59,431 bases of DNA from Gammaproteobacteria bacterium (lineage in GTDB: Bacteria; Pseudomonadota; Gammaproteobacteria; Xanthomonadales; Wenzhouxiangellaceae): the NCBI GenBank assembly GCA_003567685.1, contig PWYW01000037.1:1-59431 (forward strand). Direction: 5' to 3'. Positions 34,801-43,116 of the stretch are shown piece by piece. Each line of letters opens with the position of its first letter. Positions within the stretch are counted from its first letter, which is position 1. Position numbers and translations under genes: made by a program. The notes below the pieces were generated by a model. The model saw only the letters and a list, made by a program, of their open reading frames with translations, did no database searches and was not told where the DNA came from.

Positions 34801-35192
34801 TCAGTCAGGGTGACCGCCGGCCGCTGGACGCCGGCGGTCGCATCCTGGTGGTCGATAACGATCCCTCCATGCGCGTCTCGCTGGAGGGCCTGCTGACCGG
34901 CTGGGGATTCGACGTTCAAGCCGTCGGCGCCGATGACGAAGCCCTTGACGCCTGGGCTACCCGCCGTCCCGACCTGCTCGTCCTGGACTACCACCTCGAC
35001 AACGGCCTGACCGGCCTCGAGCTGCTCTGCCGCCTGCAACCCGCGGGCTTGAACTGCCCGACCGTGCTCATTAGCGCCGACCACGCCGCTGAAGTTCGCC
35101 AGGCCGCCAAAGCCGCCGGCTGCGAATTCCTTCACAAGCCGATCCGCCCCCTGGCATTGAGATCCCTGCTCAACCGCCTGATCCGAACCTGA
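31827..35192 (+). CDS. Hybrid sensor histidine kinase with N-terminal SSSF transporter-like domain
   Basis: 1121 residues from GTG 31827. About 12-13 membrane segments (1-~510) match the sodium:solute symporter fold (as in CbrA/PutP: VYCTAWTFYGTTTQAA, ENSPSIADFIASRFGK). A PAS domain (~615-730) is followed by a coiled coil. HisKA has H777 in AAVSHDLVQPLNAA. The HATPase_c part has FLSNAVRYT, WDTGPGI and GLGLAIAERMA. A C-terminal receiver has D1054 in LLVLDYHLD. It probably couples sensing or transport of a nutrient to phosphotransfer. No response-regulator gene is adjacent. Confidence 0.93.
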   Translation: MLSLSTATILLASLAWLGLLFAVAVYGERGQALTRRWWPLVYSLSLAVYCTAWTFYGTTTQAARSGWLIPPTFVGTIFLFALCFPFLARLVRLSKAENSPSIADFIASRFGKSSVLAASVTAVAMLGMVPYIALQLKAVAMSFGALTFGRVAETEVAAWQDLAFYIAVFMAIFAMLFGTRRASATEHNRGLVLAMGFESLFKLTAMLALGAFVLFGLFSGPGDMMASVSPPAFTDLDSFITLGLLGALAMFTLPHQFHIGVVECRDQSHLRAARWLFPLFLILIALPILPLAWAGNALLAGQGVPPDLYVLMLPLADDRGGLALFAFLGGLSAATGMVILASLTLSIMIGNHWLTPALLNRNWGPVSELVVPVRQQRRFGIALVLVLAYVYGRAVDTTEALADIGALSFSGLAQLAPAVMLAVYRPGLPARAILAGLVSGMLVWAYVLFLPLAFSVDGSGPAWVGQGPLGLSLLSPEQLLGLGNLDALSRAVSSSLLVNGLVIWLVARFWPGPERDPVQGGRLERRVLIDLAERFLPEARVERLFSGRDAAALEAGQLESALEHELSAVVGSASSRLLLEAARRRTPAPLDTVADLVGQAAAQARFSQEVLSGALENMSQGVCVVDQDMRLVAWNSAYLALFDYPPELICVGRPVVELLRYNARQGLMDGNPADPRDIEARIERRLAFKRAGSRHLIERPWPDGRIIEIRGNPMPGGGFVATFTDVTASRKTAAELQQINETLEQRVAARTAELEQAKLHAERASEAKTRFLAAVSHDLVQPLNAAQLLTHSLSGRLSQPAEIEPLKQISGALSATENLLEGLLDISRLDAGGLEPRISRFPLGELFGQLSGEFRLMARERGLTLSGMQTGVWVESDPQLLRRILQNFLSNAVRYTDQGRIVIGCRRQGNRVLAGVWDTGPGIPLAEQALIFEEFRRLDKDRHAPGLGLGLAIAERMARLLDHPLSLSSAPGKGTFFGVSVPRVSAEIPEPVSQGDRRPLDAGGRILVVDNDPSMRVSLEGLLTGWGFDVQAVGADDEALDAWATRRPDLLVLDYHLDNGLTGLELLCRLQPAGLNCPTVLISADHAAEVRQAAKAAGCEFLHKPIRPLALRSLLNRLIRT

Positions 35193-35266
35193 GATGCCGT
35201 TCCGGCCGGGACGACAAGGACGTCCTCGGGGTGTCGCCAAAACTCCCCGACCCCAGCGCCTCTCCC

Positions 35267-36577
35267 TTACTTCCAATCGACTTTCGGTGCCCGGGCAAGC
35301 ACCTCGGAATATCGCTGGTGCACCTGGCCCATCCGTACCCGGCTGAGAAATCCTGAATAGGCCAGGTAACTGACCAGAAAGCGGCGATCGGAAGCCCAGG
35401 CGGGCAGAAATCTCGGTGGTTTCAGCAGACCCAGTTCGGCCAGTTCGCAGAGTGCCGGGATGTCTTCCAGATCCAGCTTGCCGCAGAACAGCAGCATGAG
35501 TACATCGGCGCGGCCAGCGGCGACTACCGATCGCAGGAAGTCGTGCACGCGAAGCAGGCCGTCCAGGTAAACCACATCCTTGGTAAAGGGTGCGCCTCCG
35601 CCGAGCGGGCCCCCGCGGAATACCCGCCGGGCCTGTTCGAAGGCCAGTTTGCGTATGGCTAATTCGCTGGCATCACACAACATCGATTCCTGGCTTCGCG
35701 ACAAAAAGTAGCGATGCACCTCGAGAAAGTCGGCTCCGTCCACGGCCATCTGAATGCCCAGTACCCGGTCGGCCAAACGACCCAGACGGTCGAGGTCCAT
35801 GCAGCCGGTAATGAACTCGGAAAACACTGCCAGGCCTTCCTGTGTACGCGTGGTGCCGGGGTGACTGGCGGCCAGAATCGGCAAGGCGCTTTGGTGGCGA
35901 CCGTTCAGTGCAGTGGTCACATGGATGCCGGCTTCATGATGGACCAGTTGCTCCACGTCGCGGTCGGTAAACCGGGCCGTCGAGCGAATGCGGATGCGAT
36001 CAGCGCCGGCGGTGGCATTCGCCGACAGGTTGTCAACGATTTCGATGGTCGGCGCCTCGTCGCCAAAAAAGCGTTCCACCGCGATTTGCATGCGGTGGGC
36101 GACGTCCTCGGCGCTTGCGCTGGCGTCGGCCGGAGCGCCCAGTTCGATATGGCTGAGCCCGTCGATGATGCGCCTGAGGCGCTTGGCCAGGTCAAGCGGG
36201 CTTTGCCCGGCGTCGGCCAGTGTCAAGGAGGGCGCGCCGTACAGTTCGGTAGAGGCATCGAAGAAGGCGGGTTGTCCCAGGTGATTGATCATCCGCGCGG
36301 CGGTAGCGATGCGGCTGACAATGCGGTCCAGCCAGTCGCGCGCCGGACCGGTTCGCTCGATAAGCGGTCGTGCGACGGCCAGTGCATCGTCCACGCTGCG
36401 AGTATCAGCCCGCGGATATTCCACCACCGGCATTTCGCGGTCGTTATCGGCGAGAAATTGTTGCCGCACCGACAGCGGCCAAGCCAGCAGGCCGAGGATT
36501 CTCAGCGGTTGTTCGGCTTGGCGGAGCGCTTGTGCGGCAGCGGTGATGCGGTGCTCGAGGGACGGCTTGGTCGACAT
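35267..36577 (-). CDS. QEGLA-motif zincin (DUF1704, flavohemoglobin expression-modulating type)
   Basis: 436 residues from ATG 36577. The name-giving QEGLAVFSEF is present and the preceding HHEAGIHV is the metal-binding H-E-x-x-x-H motif. The family is related to tubulin-type tyrosine carboxypeptidases (MATCAP); bacterial substrates are unknown. The open frame continues upstream to 37765 through the reverse of oleA, which is not credible as coding. It is divergent from oleA with a shared 78-bp promoter region. Confidence 0.85.
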   Translation of the reverse strand: MSTKPSLEHRITAAAQALRQAEQPLRILGLLAWPLSVRQQFLADNDREMPVVEYPRADTRSVDDALAVARPLIERTGPARDWLDRIVSRIATAARMINHLGQPAFFDASTELYGAPSLTLADAGQSPLDLAKRLRRIIDGLSHIELGAPADASASAEDVAHRMQIAVERFFGDEAPTIEIVDNLSANATAGADRIRIRSTARFTDRDVEQLVHHEAGIHVTTALNGRHQSALPILAASHPGTTRTQEGLAVFSEFITGCMDLDRLGRLADRVLGIQMAVDGADFLEVHRYFLSRSQESMLCDASELAIRKLAFEQARRVFRGGPLGGGAPFTKDVVYLDGLLRVHDFLRSVVAAGRADVLMLLFCGKLDLEDIPALCELAELGLLKPPRFLPAWASDRRFLVSYLAYSGFLSRVRMGQVHQRYSEVLARAPKVDWK

Positions 36578-36603
36578 GAAAGTGCACGTCTGGAAACTGG
36601 GAC

Positions 36604-36609
36604 TATAAT
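36604..36609 (+). promoter_or_regulatory. Consensus -10 TATAAT for oleA
   Basis: TATAAT lies 52 nt before the oleA ATG. On the other strand the overlapping TATAGT (36602-36607) could serve the divergent QEGLA gene. No good -35 is visible for either. Confidence 0.5.
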
Positions 36610-36655
36610 AGCGTGTTGATTTTCTGCAACGCCCTGATCGGGCCGGGACCGTTTC

Positions 36656-37672
36656 ATGCTGTTTGATAATGTCGTCATCAAGTCTGTTGCTCACATCGAG
36701 CCCCCGCATCGCGTCACCAGCGAAGAGGTGGCCGAGCGGCTGGCGCCCACCTTCAAGAAGCTGCGAGTGCCCGGTAACCCGCTTATCGACTTGGCCGGCA
36801 TCATGGAGCGTCGGTTCTGGGATGCAGGCATGATGCCCTCTGACGGTGCGACCCTGGCCGCGAGAAAGGCCCTGGCCGACGCCGATGTCGACCCGAAGCA
36901 GGTGGGCATCCTGATCAATACCTCGGTGTCCCGCGATTTTCTGGAACCGTCGACCGCCTGCATGGTGCATGGCAATCTGAAGTTGGCGAACACCTGCGAA
37001 AGCTTTGACGTCGGCAATGCCTGTCTGGCCTTTGTCAATGGCATGAACATCGCTGCCCACATGCTGCAGCGCGGCGACATCGACTACGCCCTGATCGTCA
37101 ACGGCGAGAACAGCCGCGATATCAACGAAACCACCATTGAACGCCTGCTTCAGCCCAAGGTCACCCGGTCGCAGTTCAAGAGCGAATTTGCCACGCTGAC
37201 CCTGGGTTCCGGCTCGGCGGCCATGGTGATGTCGCGCGGCGATCTTGAGCCGGATGGCCACCAGTACCGCGGCGGTGTGGCGCGTGCGGCAACCCAGTTC
37301 AATAATTTGTGCCGTGGCTGGAACCACCAGATGTGGACCGACACCAAGAGCCTGCTTATCGAAGGAATGAAGCTGGCCGGCCTGACTTTTGCCGCTGCTC
37401 GTCAAGTAATGGGCTGGGTGGTGCAAGAATTGGATCACGTGGTCATCCATCAGGTCTCCAAGGCTCACACCGAGAATTTCATTCGTGCCTTCGGCGCCGA
37501 TCCCAGCAAGGTCTACCGAATTTTTCCCTTCCTGGGCAATATCGGCCCGGCGTCGATTCCGACCGTGATGTCTCGGATGATCCAGGAAGACCGCGTCAAG
37601 CGGGGCGATCGCATGGCCCTGATGGGTATTGGGTCCGGCCTGAACTGCGCCATGGCCGAAGTGGTTTGGTAG
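36656..37672 (+). CDS. oleA: OleA: thiolase-fold acyl-CoA head-to-head condensing enzyme
   Basis: 338 residues, the length of characterised OleA. Active-site cysteine C123 in DVGNACLAFVNG, VIHQVSKAHTENF with the catalytic His, and FLGNIGPAS with the Asn. It joins two fatty acyl-CoAs to a 2-alkyl-3-ketoacid, the first step to long-chain olefins. The family is close to FabH; the MERRFWDAGMMPS segment and the following oleB and oleC decide for OleA. Confidence 0.93.
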   Translation: MLFDNVVIKSVAHIEPPHRVTSEEVAERLAPTFKKLRVPGNPLIDLAGIMERRFWDAGMMPSDGATLAARKALADADVDPKQVGILINTSVSRDFLEPSTACMVHGNLKLANTCESFDVGNACLAFVNGMNIAAHMLQRGDIDYALIVNGENSRDINETTIERLLQPKVTRSQFKSEFATLTLGSGSAAMVMSRGDLEPDGHQYRGGVARAATQFNNLCRGWNHQMWTDTKSLLIEGMKLAGLTFAAARQVMGWVVQELDHVVIHQVSKAHTENFIRAFGADPSKVYRIFPFLGNIGPASIPTVMSRMIQEDRVKRGDRMALMGIGSGLNCAMAEVVW

Positions 37673-37676
37673 GAGC

Positions 37677-37752
37677 AGTAAAAGGTAAGAGGTGAGAGGG
37701 AAAAATGACGGGCGAAGCTCGTCATCCCGGACTCGCAGAGTGAGATTTGGAA
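37677..37752. repeat. Heptamer-like purine tract and GTCATCCCGG half-palindrome in the oleA-oleB gap
   Basis: AAAGGTAAGAGGTGAGAGGG, the complement of the CACCTTT type, is followed by GTCATCCCGGACTCGCAGAG. The gap between oleA and oleB is 161 nt, unusually long for this operon. Confidence 0.6.
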
Positions 37753-37833
37753 CCCAAAAAACCAACCATCTCTAACCAAATCGAAGCACCAACAACCACC
37801 ACCCTTTCCCATTAACCAACTACGCTCTCGCTG

Positions 37834-38721
37834 ATGCCGAACTTCTCATCCCCGCTCTACCCTTTCGAGAGCAACTACCACACGACGGCCTCCGGCCACC
37901 GCCTCCACTTCATCGACGAAGGCGAGGTTGACAACCAGCCGGTGGTGATGGTGCATGGCAACCCCACCTGGTCGTTCTACTACCGTTCGCTGGTCAAGGC
38001 GCTGTCGCCGGATTTCCGCTGCCTGGTGCCCGACCACATTGGCATGGGTCTGTCGGATCGGCCCGGTGACGAAACCTATCGCTACACCCTGCAAAGCCGG
38101 GTAGACGACTTCGGCCACTGGCTCGATGAAGTCGAGCCCGAACGCGAAGTCGACCTGATCGTTCACGACTGGGGCGGGGCGATTGGCTTGTCCTGGGCGG
38201 TGCGCAATCCGGAGCGGGTTCGCCGCATCATCATCCTGAATACCTGGGCCTTCAATATCCCGCCCGATGAAAGCCTGCCTGGCTCGCTTCAGTTCGCCCG
38301 CACTCGCTTCGGTGCTTTCCTGATCAATCGTTTCAACGCCTTTTCCGGCCTTGCCACGAGCATGGCCACGGCCAAGAAGCTGGACCCGGATGTCGCCCGC
38401 GGCCTGACTGCGCCTTATCGCGGCAAGCCGGCGGACCGCCTGGCCACGCTGCGCTTCGTTCAGGACATCCCCTTGAGCGAAACCGATGAAGCCTGGGCCG
38501 TGCTGGACAAGACCGAGCAGGGTCTGGACAAACTGAAAGACAAGCCGGTTATTTTTGCCTGGGGCGCCAAGGACTTTGTTTTCAACGACAAGGTGTTGGC
38601 GATGTGGAAGCAATTCCTGCCCGCCGCGCCGGTGCACTACTTCGAAGACGCTGGTCATTACGTGCTGGAAGACGCTGCTGACCGTATCGTGCCATTGGCC
38701 CGGGAGTGGTTAACGGGTTGA
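37834..38721 (+). CDS. oleB: OleB: alpha/beta-hydrolase, beta-lactone decarboxylase
   Basis: 295 residues. Haloalkane-dehalogenase-like fold: oxyanion region MVHGNPTWSFYYR, nucleophile D112 in HDWGGAIGLSW, and catalytic histidine in FEDAGHYVLED. OleB opens and decarboxylates the cis-beta-lactone made by OleC, giving the olefin. A TACGCT hexamer (37821-37826) lies 13 nt before the ATG, so it may have its own start site. It is fused to oleC in some bacteria; here they are separate. Confidence 0.92.
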   Translation: MPNFSSPLYPFESNYHTTASGHRLHFIDEGEVDNQPVVMVHGNPTWSFYYRSLVKALSPDFRCLVPDHIGMGLSDRPGDETYRYTLQSRVDDFGHWLDEVEPEREVDLIVHDWGGAIGLSWAVRNPERVRRIIILNTWAFNIPPDESLPGSLQFARTRFGAFLINRFNAFSGLATSMATAKKLDPDVARGLTAPYRGKPADRLATLRFVQDIPLSETDEAWAVLDKTEQGLDKLKDKPVIFAWGAKDFVFNDKVLAMWKQFLPAAPVHYFEDAGHYVLEDAADRIVPLAREWLTG

Positions 38722-38737
38722 CGACGGGGTATACCGA

Positions 38738-40366
38738 ATGAATATCGCCCACGCCCTCAGCCAGCAGGCACTGGCCCAACCGCATGCGACGGCGCTGATC
38801 ATACCGCGCAAGCGTACTGCCGACGGTTGGCAAGACCAGCGTTACAGTTACCAGCAACTCAATGACCTGACGGACCGCCTGGCCGCTGGTCTGGCTGCCG
38901 AAGGCATCCAGCCCGGCACCCGGGTAGCCTTCATGGTGCCGCCGTCGCTGGAGTTTTTCGCCCTGTTTTTCGCCTTGTTCAAGGTCGGCGCGGTGCCGGT
39001 GCTGGTCGATCCCGGCATTGGTCTCAAACCCCTCAAGGCCTGCCTGGGCGAAGCTCGACCCGAGGTGTTCATCGGCATCACTCGCGCGCAGATTGCCCGT
39101 TTGTTGCTGGGTTGGGCGCGCGGCAACATCCAGAAAGTCATCACCGTCGGCCCGCGACTGGGATGGGGCGGGGTGTCGTATAAAAGCCTGCTGAAATCCG
39201 GCGCCGATGGCCAGCCGGTAACTAAAAAAATCGGCGATGCCGTGCAGGTCCAGCCCGACGATCCGGCGGCCATTCTTTTCACCTCCGGCTCCACCGGCAT
39301 TCCCAAGGGCGTGGTCTATCGGCACCGCCACTTCGCCGCTCAGGTCGACCTGGTACGCGACAGCTACCAGATGGCGCCTGGCGAAGTTGATTTGCCTACC
39401 TTCCCGCCGTTTGCCCTGTTCGACCCGGCGCTGGGCATGACCACCGTGATTCCGCCGATGGATTTCACCCGTCCAGCTCGTGTCGACCCCGACATGCTGG
39501 TCAGCCTGATCAACAGTTATCAGGTGACCAACCTGTTTGGCTCGCCGGCCCTGATGAACACGCTTACCCGCCACCTGCAGGCGCGCAACATCGAGTTGCC
39601 GGGTTTGAAGCGCGTACTCTCGGCCGGCGCCCCCGTGCACCCCAAGGTCATTGAGCGCATGCACGCCGCACTCAGCACCCGGGCGGATATCCATACCCCC
39701 TATGGCGCCACCGAATGCCTGCCCGTGGCGACTATCAGCGGCCGCGAACTGGCCGGCGGTTTGTCCGAGGGGAACATGACCGGGCGCGGTATTTGCGTGG
39801 GTCGGCCGCTGTCGGCCAACCGGGTACGAGTGATCCAGATCAGTGACGAGGCCATCGGCCTGGCCGAGCATGCCAGCGATGTGGAGCCCGGCACCATTGG
39901 CGAAATTTGTGTTTATGGTCCCACCGTTACGGATACCTATTGGGAACGCGAAACCCAGACTCGGCAGGCCAAGATGACCGATTCTGACGGGCGCATCTGG
40001 CATCGCATGGGCGACCTGGGTTGGCAAGACCAGGACGGCCGCCTGTGGTTCTGTGGCCGCAAATCCGAACGCGTTCGCACAGCCCACGGCGAGCTTTACA
40101 CCGAATGTCTGGAAGGGCCGATCAATGCCATTGATGGCGTTTACCGTTCGGCCCTGGTCGGCATTGGCAAGCCGGGCGAGCAACAGCCGGCCATTGCCAT
40201 CGAACTCGACCCTGGTGGTAGGGCTTCTGATGTGTTGGCCAAGGTCCGTCAGCATTTGCAAGGGAAAGGTATCGAGCGCGTTGAAGTCCTGAAAGCCTTT
40301 CCCGTCGATATTCGCCACAATGCCAAGATTCGTCGCCAGGACATCGCTCGCCAATTGGCCGGTTAG
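38738..40366 (+). CDS. oleC: OleC: beta-lactone synthetase (acyl-AMP ligase superfamily)
   Basis: 542 residues. ANL-superfamily motifs: ILFTSGSTGIPKGVVYRH (A3, ~179-196), TPYGATECLP (A5) and GRICVGRPLSANR. It activates the 2-alkyl-3-hydroxyacid with ATP and closes the beta-lactone ring. It starts 16 nt after oleB. The fourth enzyme of the pathway, the OleD reductase that makes the hydroxyacid, is not encoded next to it. Confidence 0.93.
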   Translation: MNIAHALSQQALAQPHATALIIPRKRTADGWQDQRYSYQQLNDLTDRLAAGLAAEGIQPGTRVAFMVPPSLEFFALFFALFKVGAVPVLVDPGIGLKPLKACLGEARPEVFIGITRAQIARLLLGWARGNIQKVITVGPRLGWGGVSYKSLLKSGADGQPVTKKIGDAVQVQPDDPAAILFTSGSTGIPKGVVYRHRHFAAQVDLVRDSYQMAPGEVDLPTFPPFALFDPALGMTTVIPPMDFTRPARVDPDMLVSLINSYQVTNLFGSPALMNTLTRHLQARNIELPGLKRVLSAGAPVHPKVIERMHAALSTRADIHTPYGATECLPVATISGRELAGGLSEGNMTGRGICVGRPLSANRVRVIQISDEAIGLAEHASDVEPGTIGEICVYGPTVTDTYWERETQTRQAKMTDSDGRIWHRMGDLGWQDQDGRLWFCGRKSERVRTAHGELYTECLEGPINAIDGVYRSALVGIGKPGEQQPAIAIELDPGGRASDVLAKVRQHLQGKGIERVEVLKAFPVDIRHNAKIRRQDIARQLAG

Positions 40367-40558
40367 CCAGTGGTGCCCGGGGGTTACTTTCCCCGGTAAT
40401 GGCCGGCCGATAGCCAATCGACGCACACGACGTTTCGCTCGATTTCATCCAGAGTATCCGATGGCCATGGCCCGGTGATTTTTGGGGTACGCTCACGCCT
40501 TGGGGTTACCTTCTTCGCTTTCAGCGATTACGGTTATCTTGTTTGGCAGTAACGCGGC
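40367..40558. other. Gap between oleC and the aminotransferase gene
   Basis: Contains a 6-bp hairpin CCGGGG/CCCCGG (40377-40396) without a T-tract, a possible weak oleC terminator. Nothing else is supported. Confidence 0.35.
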
Positions 40559-41704
40559 ATGTCTGAAACGCATACCCAACCCTTGATTGATTCCATCCGT
40601 GACTGGTTGGGGTCAGGTCCTTTGCCGCTTCATCGTTCGACGTTCTCTGTCGTCGAGCGCGAAGCGGTTATCGCTTGCCTTGAATCCGGCATCGTGTCCT
40701 CGGTCGGGCCGGATGTCGAGGCTTTCGAGGTTGCGGTTGCGGACTTTGCCAAGGCCAGGTTCGGGGTGGCCACGGTCAATGGCACTCATGCACTGCAACT
40801 GGCCCTGAGGGTGGTCGGGGTGGAGGCGAGCTGCGAGGTCTTGACGCAGGCCCTCACGTTTGTCGCGACAGCCAATGCGATTGCCTACCTGGGCGCCCAA
40901 CCGGTCTTCATCGACGTGGAAAGACCGACCATGGGGCTTTGTCCGGACGCTCTGCAGGCCTTCCTCTATCGCCACGGTGACTTGCGCGATGATGGCTGTT
41001 ACAACCGCTTGACCGGGGCCCGCATTGCCGCTTGCGTACCCATGCATACCCTCGGGCATCCCTGCCGAATCGCCGACCTCAGCGATATCTGCCGCCGCTG
41101 GCGAATCCCTCTGGTGGAAGATGCGGCAGAGGGATTGGGCTCCTGGCGTGGCGACCGTCACGTTGGCACTTTTGGCCAGGTCGGCGTGCTCAGCTTTAAT
41201 GGCAACAAGATCATCACGACCGGGGGTGGTGGCCTGTTGATCTCTGATGATCCGGTACTTGCCAGTCGAGCCCGGCACCTGTCAACCACGGCAAAGAAGC
41301 CCGGCTCGCCAGACTACTTTCACGATGAGTTGGGCTACAACTTCCGGATGCCGAATCTCAACGCGTCACTGGGTCGCGCCCAGATGGACCGAATCGAGCC
41401 GATGCTTCGATCAAGGCGTGAGCTTGCCAGGCGCTACCGGGATCGCTGCAGAGATCTTGGCCTGGCTTTTATTGATGAGCCAGAGGGTGCATATTCGAAT
41501 TTCTGGCTGAACGGTATCGTGCTGGAAACACGTGCAGAGCGCGAAGCGTTCGTGGAATCCAGCAACAAGCAGGGTGTAATGACTCGTCCAATCTGGCGGT
41601 TGATGGTCGACTTGCCGATGTACGCCGATTGCTGGAACGACGGCTTGACGGTGTCACGATGGCTGGAGGCTCGTGTGGCCACTCTTCCCTCCTGGCTGCC
41701 TTGA
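40559..41704 (+). CDS. DegT/DnrJ/EryC1-family aminotransferase (LegC/PseC-like)
   Basis: 381 residues. PLP lysine K217 in SFNGNKIITTGGGG, D188 in LVEDAAEGLG, and VNGTHALQLALR near 74-85. Enzymes of this class aminate 4-keto-6-deoxy nucleotide sugars for surface glycans such as legionaminic acid or bacillosamine-type sugars. There is no other sugar gene nearby, so it stands alone between oleC and rarA. Its codon use looks a little less GC-rich than its neighbours, hinting at a separate origin. Confidence 0.85.
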   Translation: MSETHTQPLIDSIRDWLGSGPLPLHRSTFSVVEREAVIACLESGIVSSVGPDVEAFEVAVADFAKARFGVATVNGTHALQLALRVVGVEASCEVLTQALTFVATANAIAYLGAQPVFIDVERPTMGLCPDALQAFLYRHGDLRDDGCYNRLTGARIAACVPMHTLGHPCRIADLSDICRRWRIPLVEDAAEGLGSWRGDRHVGTFGQVGVLSFNGNKIITTGGGGLLISDDPVLASRARHLSTTAKKPGSPDYFHDELGYNFRMPNLNASLGRAQMDRIEPMLRSRRELARRYRDRCRDLGLAFIDEPEGAYSNFWLNGIVLETRAEREAFVESSNKQGVMTRPIWRLMVDLPMYADCWNDGLTVSRWLEARVATLPSWLP

Positions 41705-41750
41705 GTCTCTACCGCGGTCGATTCGGAGGGTGCGGCGTTTCGAGATCGAC

Positions 41751-41756
41751 TAAGCT
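41751..41756 (+). promoter_or_regulatory. Predicted -10 (TAAGCT) of a leaderless rarA transcript
   Basis: Begins exactly 12 nt before the ATG at 41763. Confidence 0.45.
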
Positions 41757-41762
41757 TTTGCC

Positions 41763-43067
41763 ATGAGCGATTTATTTTCGAAAGAGCAGCCTGGCCAGCC
41801 GCCAGCCGGCCCCCTTGCCGACTTGCTGCGCCCGACATCGTTTGACCATGTGGTTGGGCAGGACCACCTTATGGGCGAGGGTCCGCTGGGTAGGATGCTG
41901 GCGTCTGGCAACGTCCGTTCGACGGTGTTCTGGGGGCCGCCCGGGACCGGCAAGACGACGTTGGCTCGCCTGTTGGCCGATGTCGGTGACCTGGCCTTCG
42001 TCCAGATGTCAGCAATTCTCTCCGGCGTGGGCGATTTACGGAAAACGTTCGAGGCGGCTCGGGCAAGACGAGCGAATGGTCAGAAAACGCTTTTGTTTGT
42101 TGATGAAATTCATCGCTTCAACCGTTCGCAGCAGGATAGTTTCCTGCCGTTTGTCGAAGATGGAACGATCATCCTGGTCGGCGCAACCACCGAGAACCCA
42201 TCGTTCGAGTTGAACGATGCCTTGTTGTCGCGAATGCAGGTGCTGGTCTTGAAGCGTCTTGATGAATCGGCATTGTCCCGACTCGTTGGGAGAGCAGAGG
42301 CGTATCTCGGCATCCGTTTGCCGTTGGAGGATGAAGCGCGAGAACTGCTGTTGACCTTGGCTGATGGCGATGGCCGCTATCTGCTCAACATGGTTGAAGC
42401 CCTGGTGGATTTTTCCAGTGAGGACGACGCCCGGCTTGTATCAGCCTCAGCGCTGGGGTCTCTGGTGCAGCGCAAGGCAGCCGCTTACGACAAGGATCGG
42501 GAAGCCCATTACAACCTGATCTCGGTCCTTCACAAGGCACTGCGGGGGTCGGATGCAGATGCTGCCTTGTACTGGTTGGCGCGCATGCTGGTTGGGGGTG
42601 AAGATCCCTTGTATGTTGCCCGAAGGCTTATTCGTTTTGCTTCCGAGGATATAGGCCTGGCGGATCCTCAGGCCCTGCCTCAGGCGCTGGCTGCGCGTCA
42701 GGCGTATGAATTGCTGGGCTCGCCGGAGGGCGAGTTGGCCATCGTGCAGGCGGTCTTGTACCTGGCAACGGCACCCAAATCGAATGCGGCTTATCGCGCT
42801 GGCAAGCTGGCCTGGAGGGCAGCAGAACAGTCCGGTTCGCTGATGCCGCCTGCCCATGGGTTGAATGCGCCAACGCGCCTGATGAAAGAAATGGGTTACG
42901 GGGCAGATTACGCCTACGACCATGACCGGCCGGACGCGTTTTCAGGCCAGGACTTTTTCCCCGACTCGCTCCCGAGGCAAACCTTTTATCGGCCGCCTGA
43001 GCGAGGTTTTGAGCGTGTAATCAATAAACGCCTGGCCTATTGGGCGGCGCGAAGAGCGAAAAGCTGA
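41763..43067 (+). CDS. rarA: Replication-associated recombination protein A (AAA+ ATPase)
   Basis: 434 residues. RFC/RuvB-like AAA+ domain: Walker A GPPGTGKT (~59-66), FVDEIHRFN (Walker B and sensor), and VGATTENPSFELN. The C-terminal RarA/Mgs1 part includes GGEDPLYVARRLIRFASEDIG and the terminal KRLAYWAARR. It acts at stalled replication forks. It follows the aminotransferase gene by 58 nt; rarA usually sits near lolA/serS, so the neighbourhood is rearranged. Confidence 0.96.
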   Translation: MSDLFSKEQPGQPPAGPLADLLRPTSFDHVVGQDHLMGEGPLGRMLASGNVRSTVFWGPPGTGKTTLARLLADVGDLAFVQMSAILSGVGDLRKTFEAARARRANGQKTLLFVDEIHRFNRSQQDSFLPFVEDGTIILVGATTENPSFELNDALLSRMQVLVLKRLDESALSRLVGRAEAYLGIRLPLEDEARELLLTLADGDGRYLLNMVEALVDFSSEDDARLVSASALGSLVQRKAAAYDKDREAHYNLISVLHKALRGSDADAALYWLARMLVGGEDPLYVARRLIRFASEDIGLADPQALPQALAARQAYELLGSPEGELAIVQAVLYLATAPKSNAAYRAGKLAWRAAEQSGSLMPPAHGLNAPTRLMKEMGYGADYAYDHDRPDAFSGQDFFPDSLPRQTFYRPPERGFERVINKRLAYWAARRAKS

Positions 43068-43116
43068 CTGCCTTGGCACGTCCGGGGCAGGGCAGGGACC
43101 CTGCCCGGGAGCGCTC

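Noticed and set aside
35267-37765. 832-residue minus-strand fusion protein
   Set aside because: Residues encoded beyond 36577 are the reverse of oleA; ATG at 36577 begins the QEGLA protein at normal family length.
38582-40426. 614-codon minus-strand frame
   Set aside because: Antisense of oleC and part of oleB.
40559-41704. OleD candidate after oleC
   Set aside because: The PLP lysine motif and fold are those of a DegT-type aminotransferase, not of an SDR.
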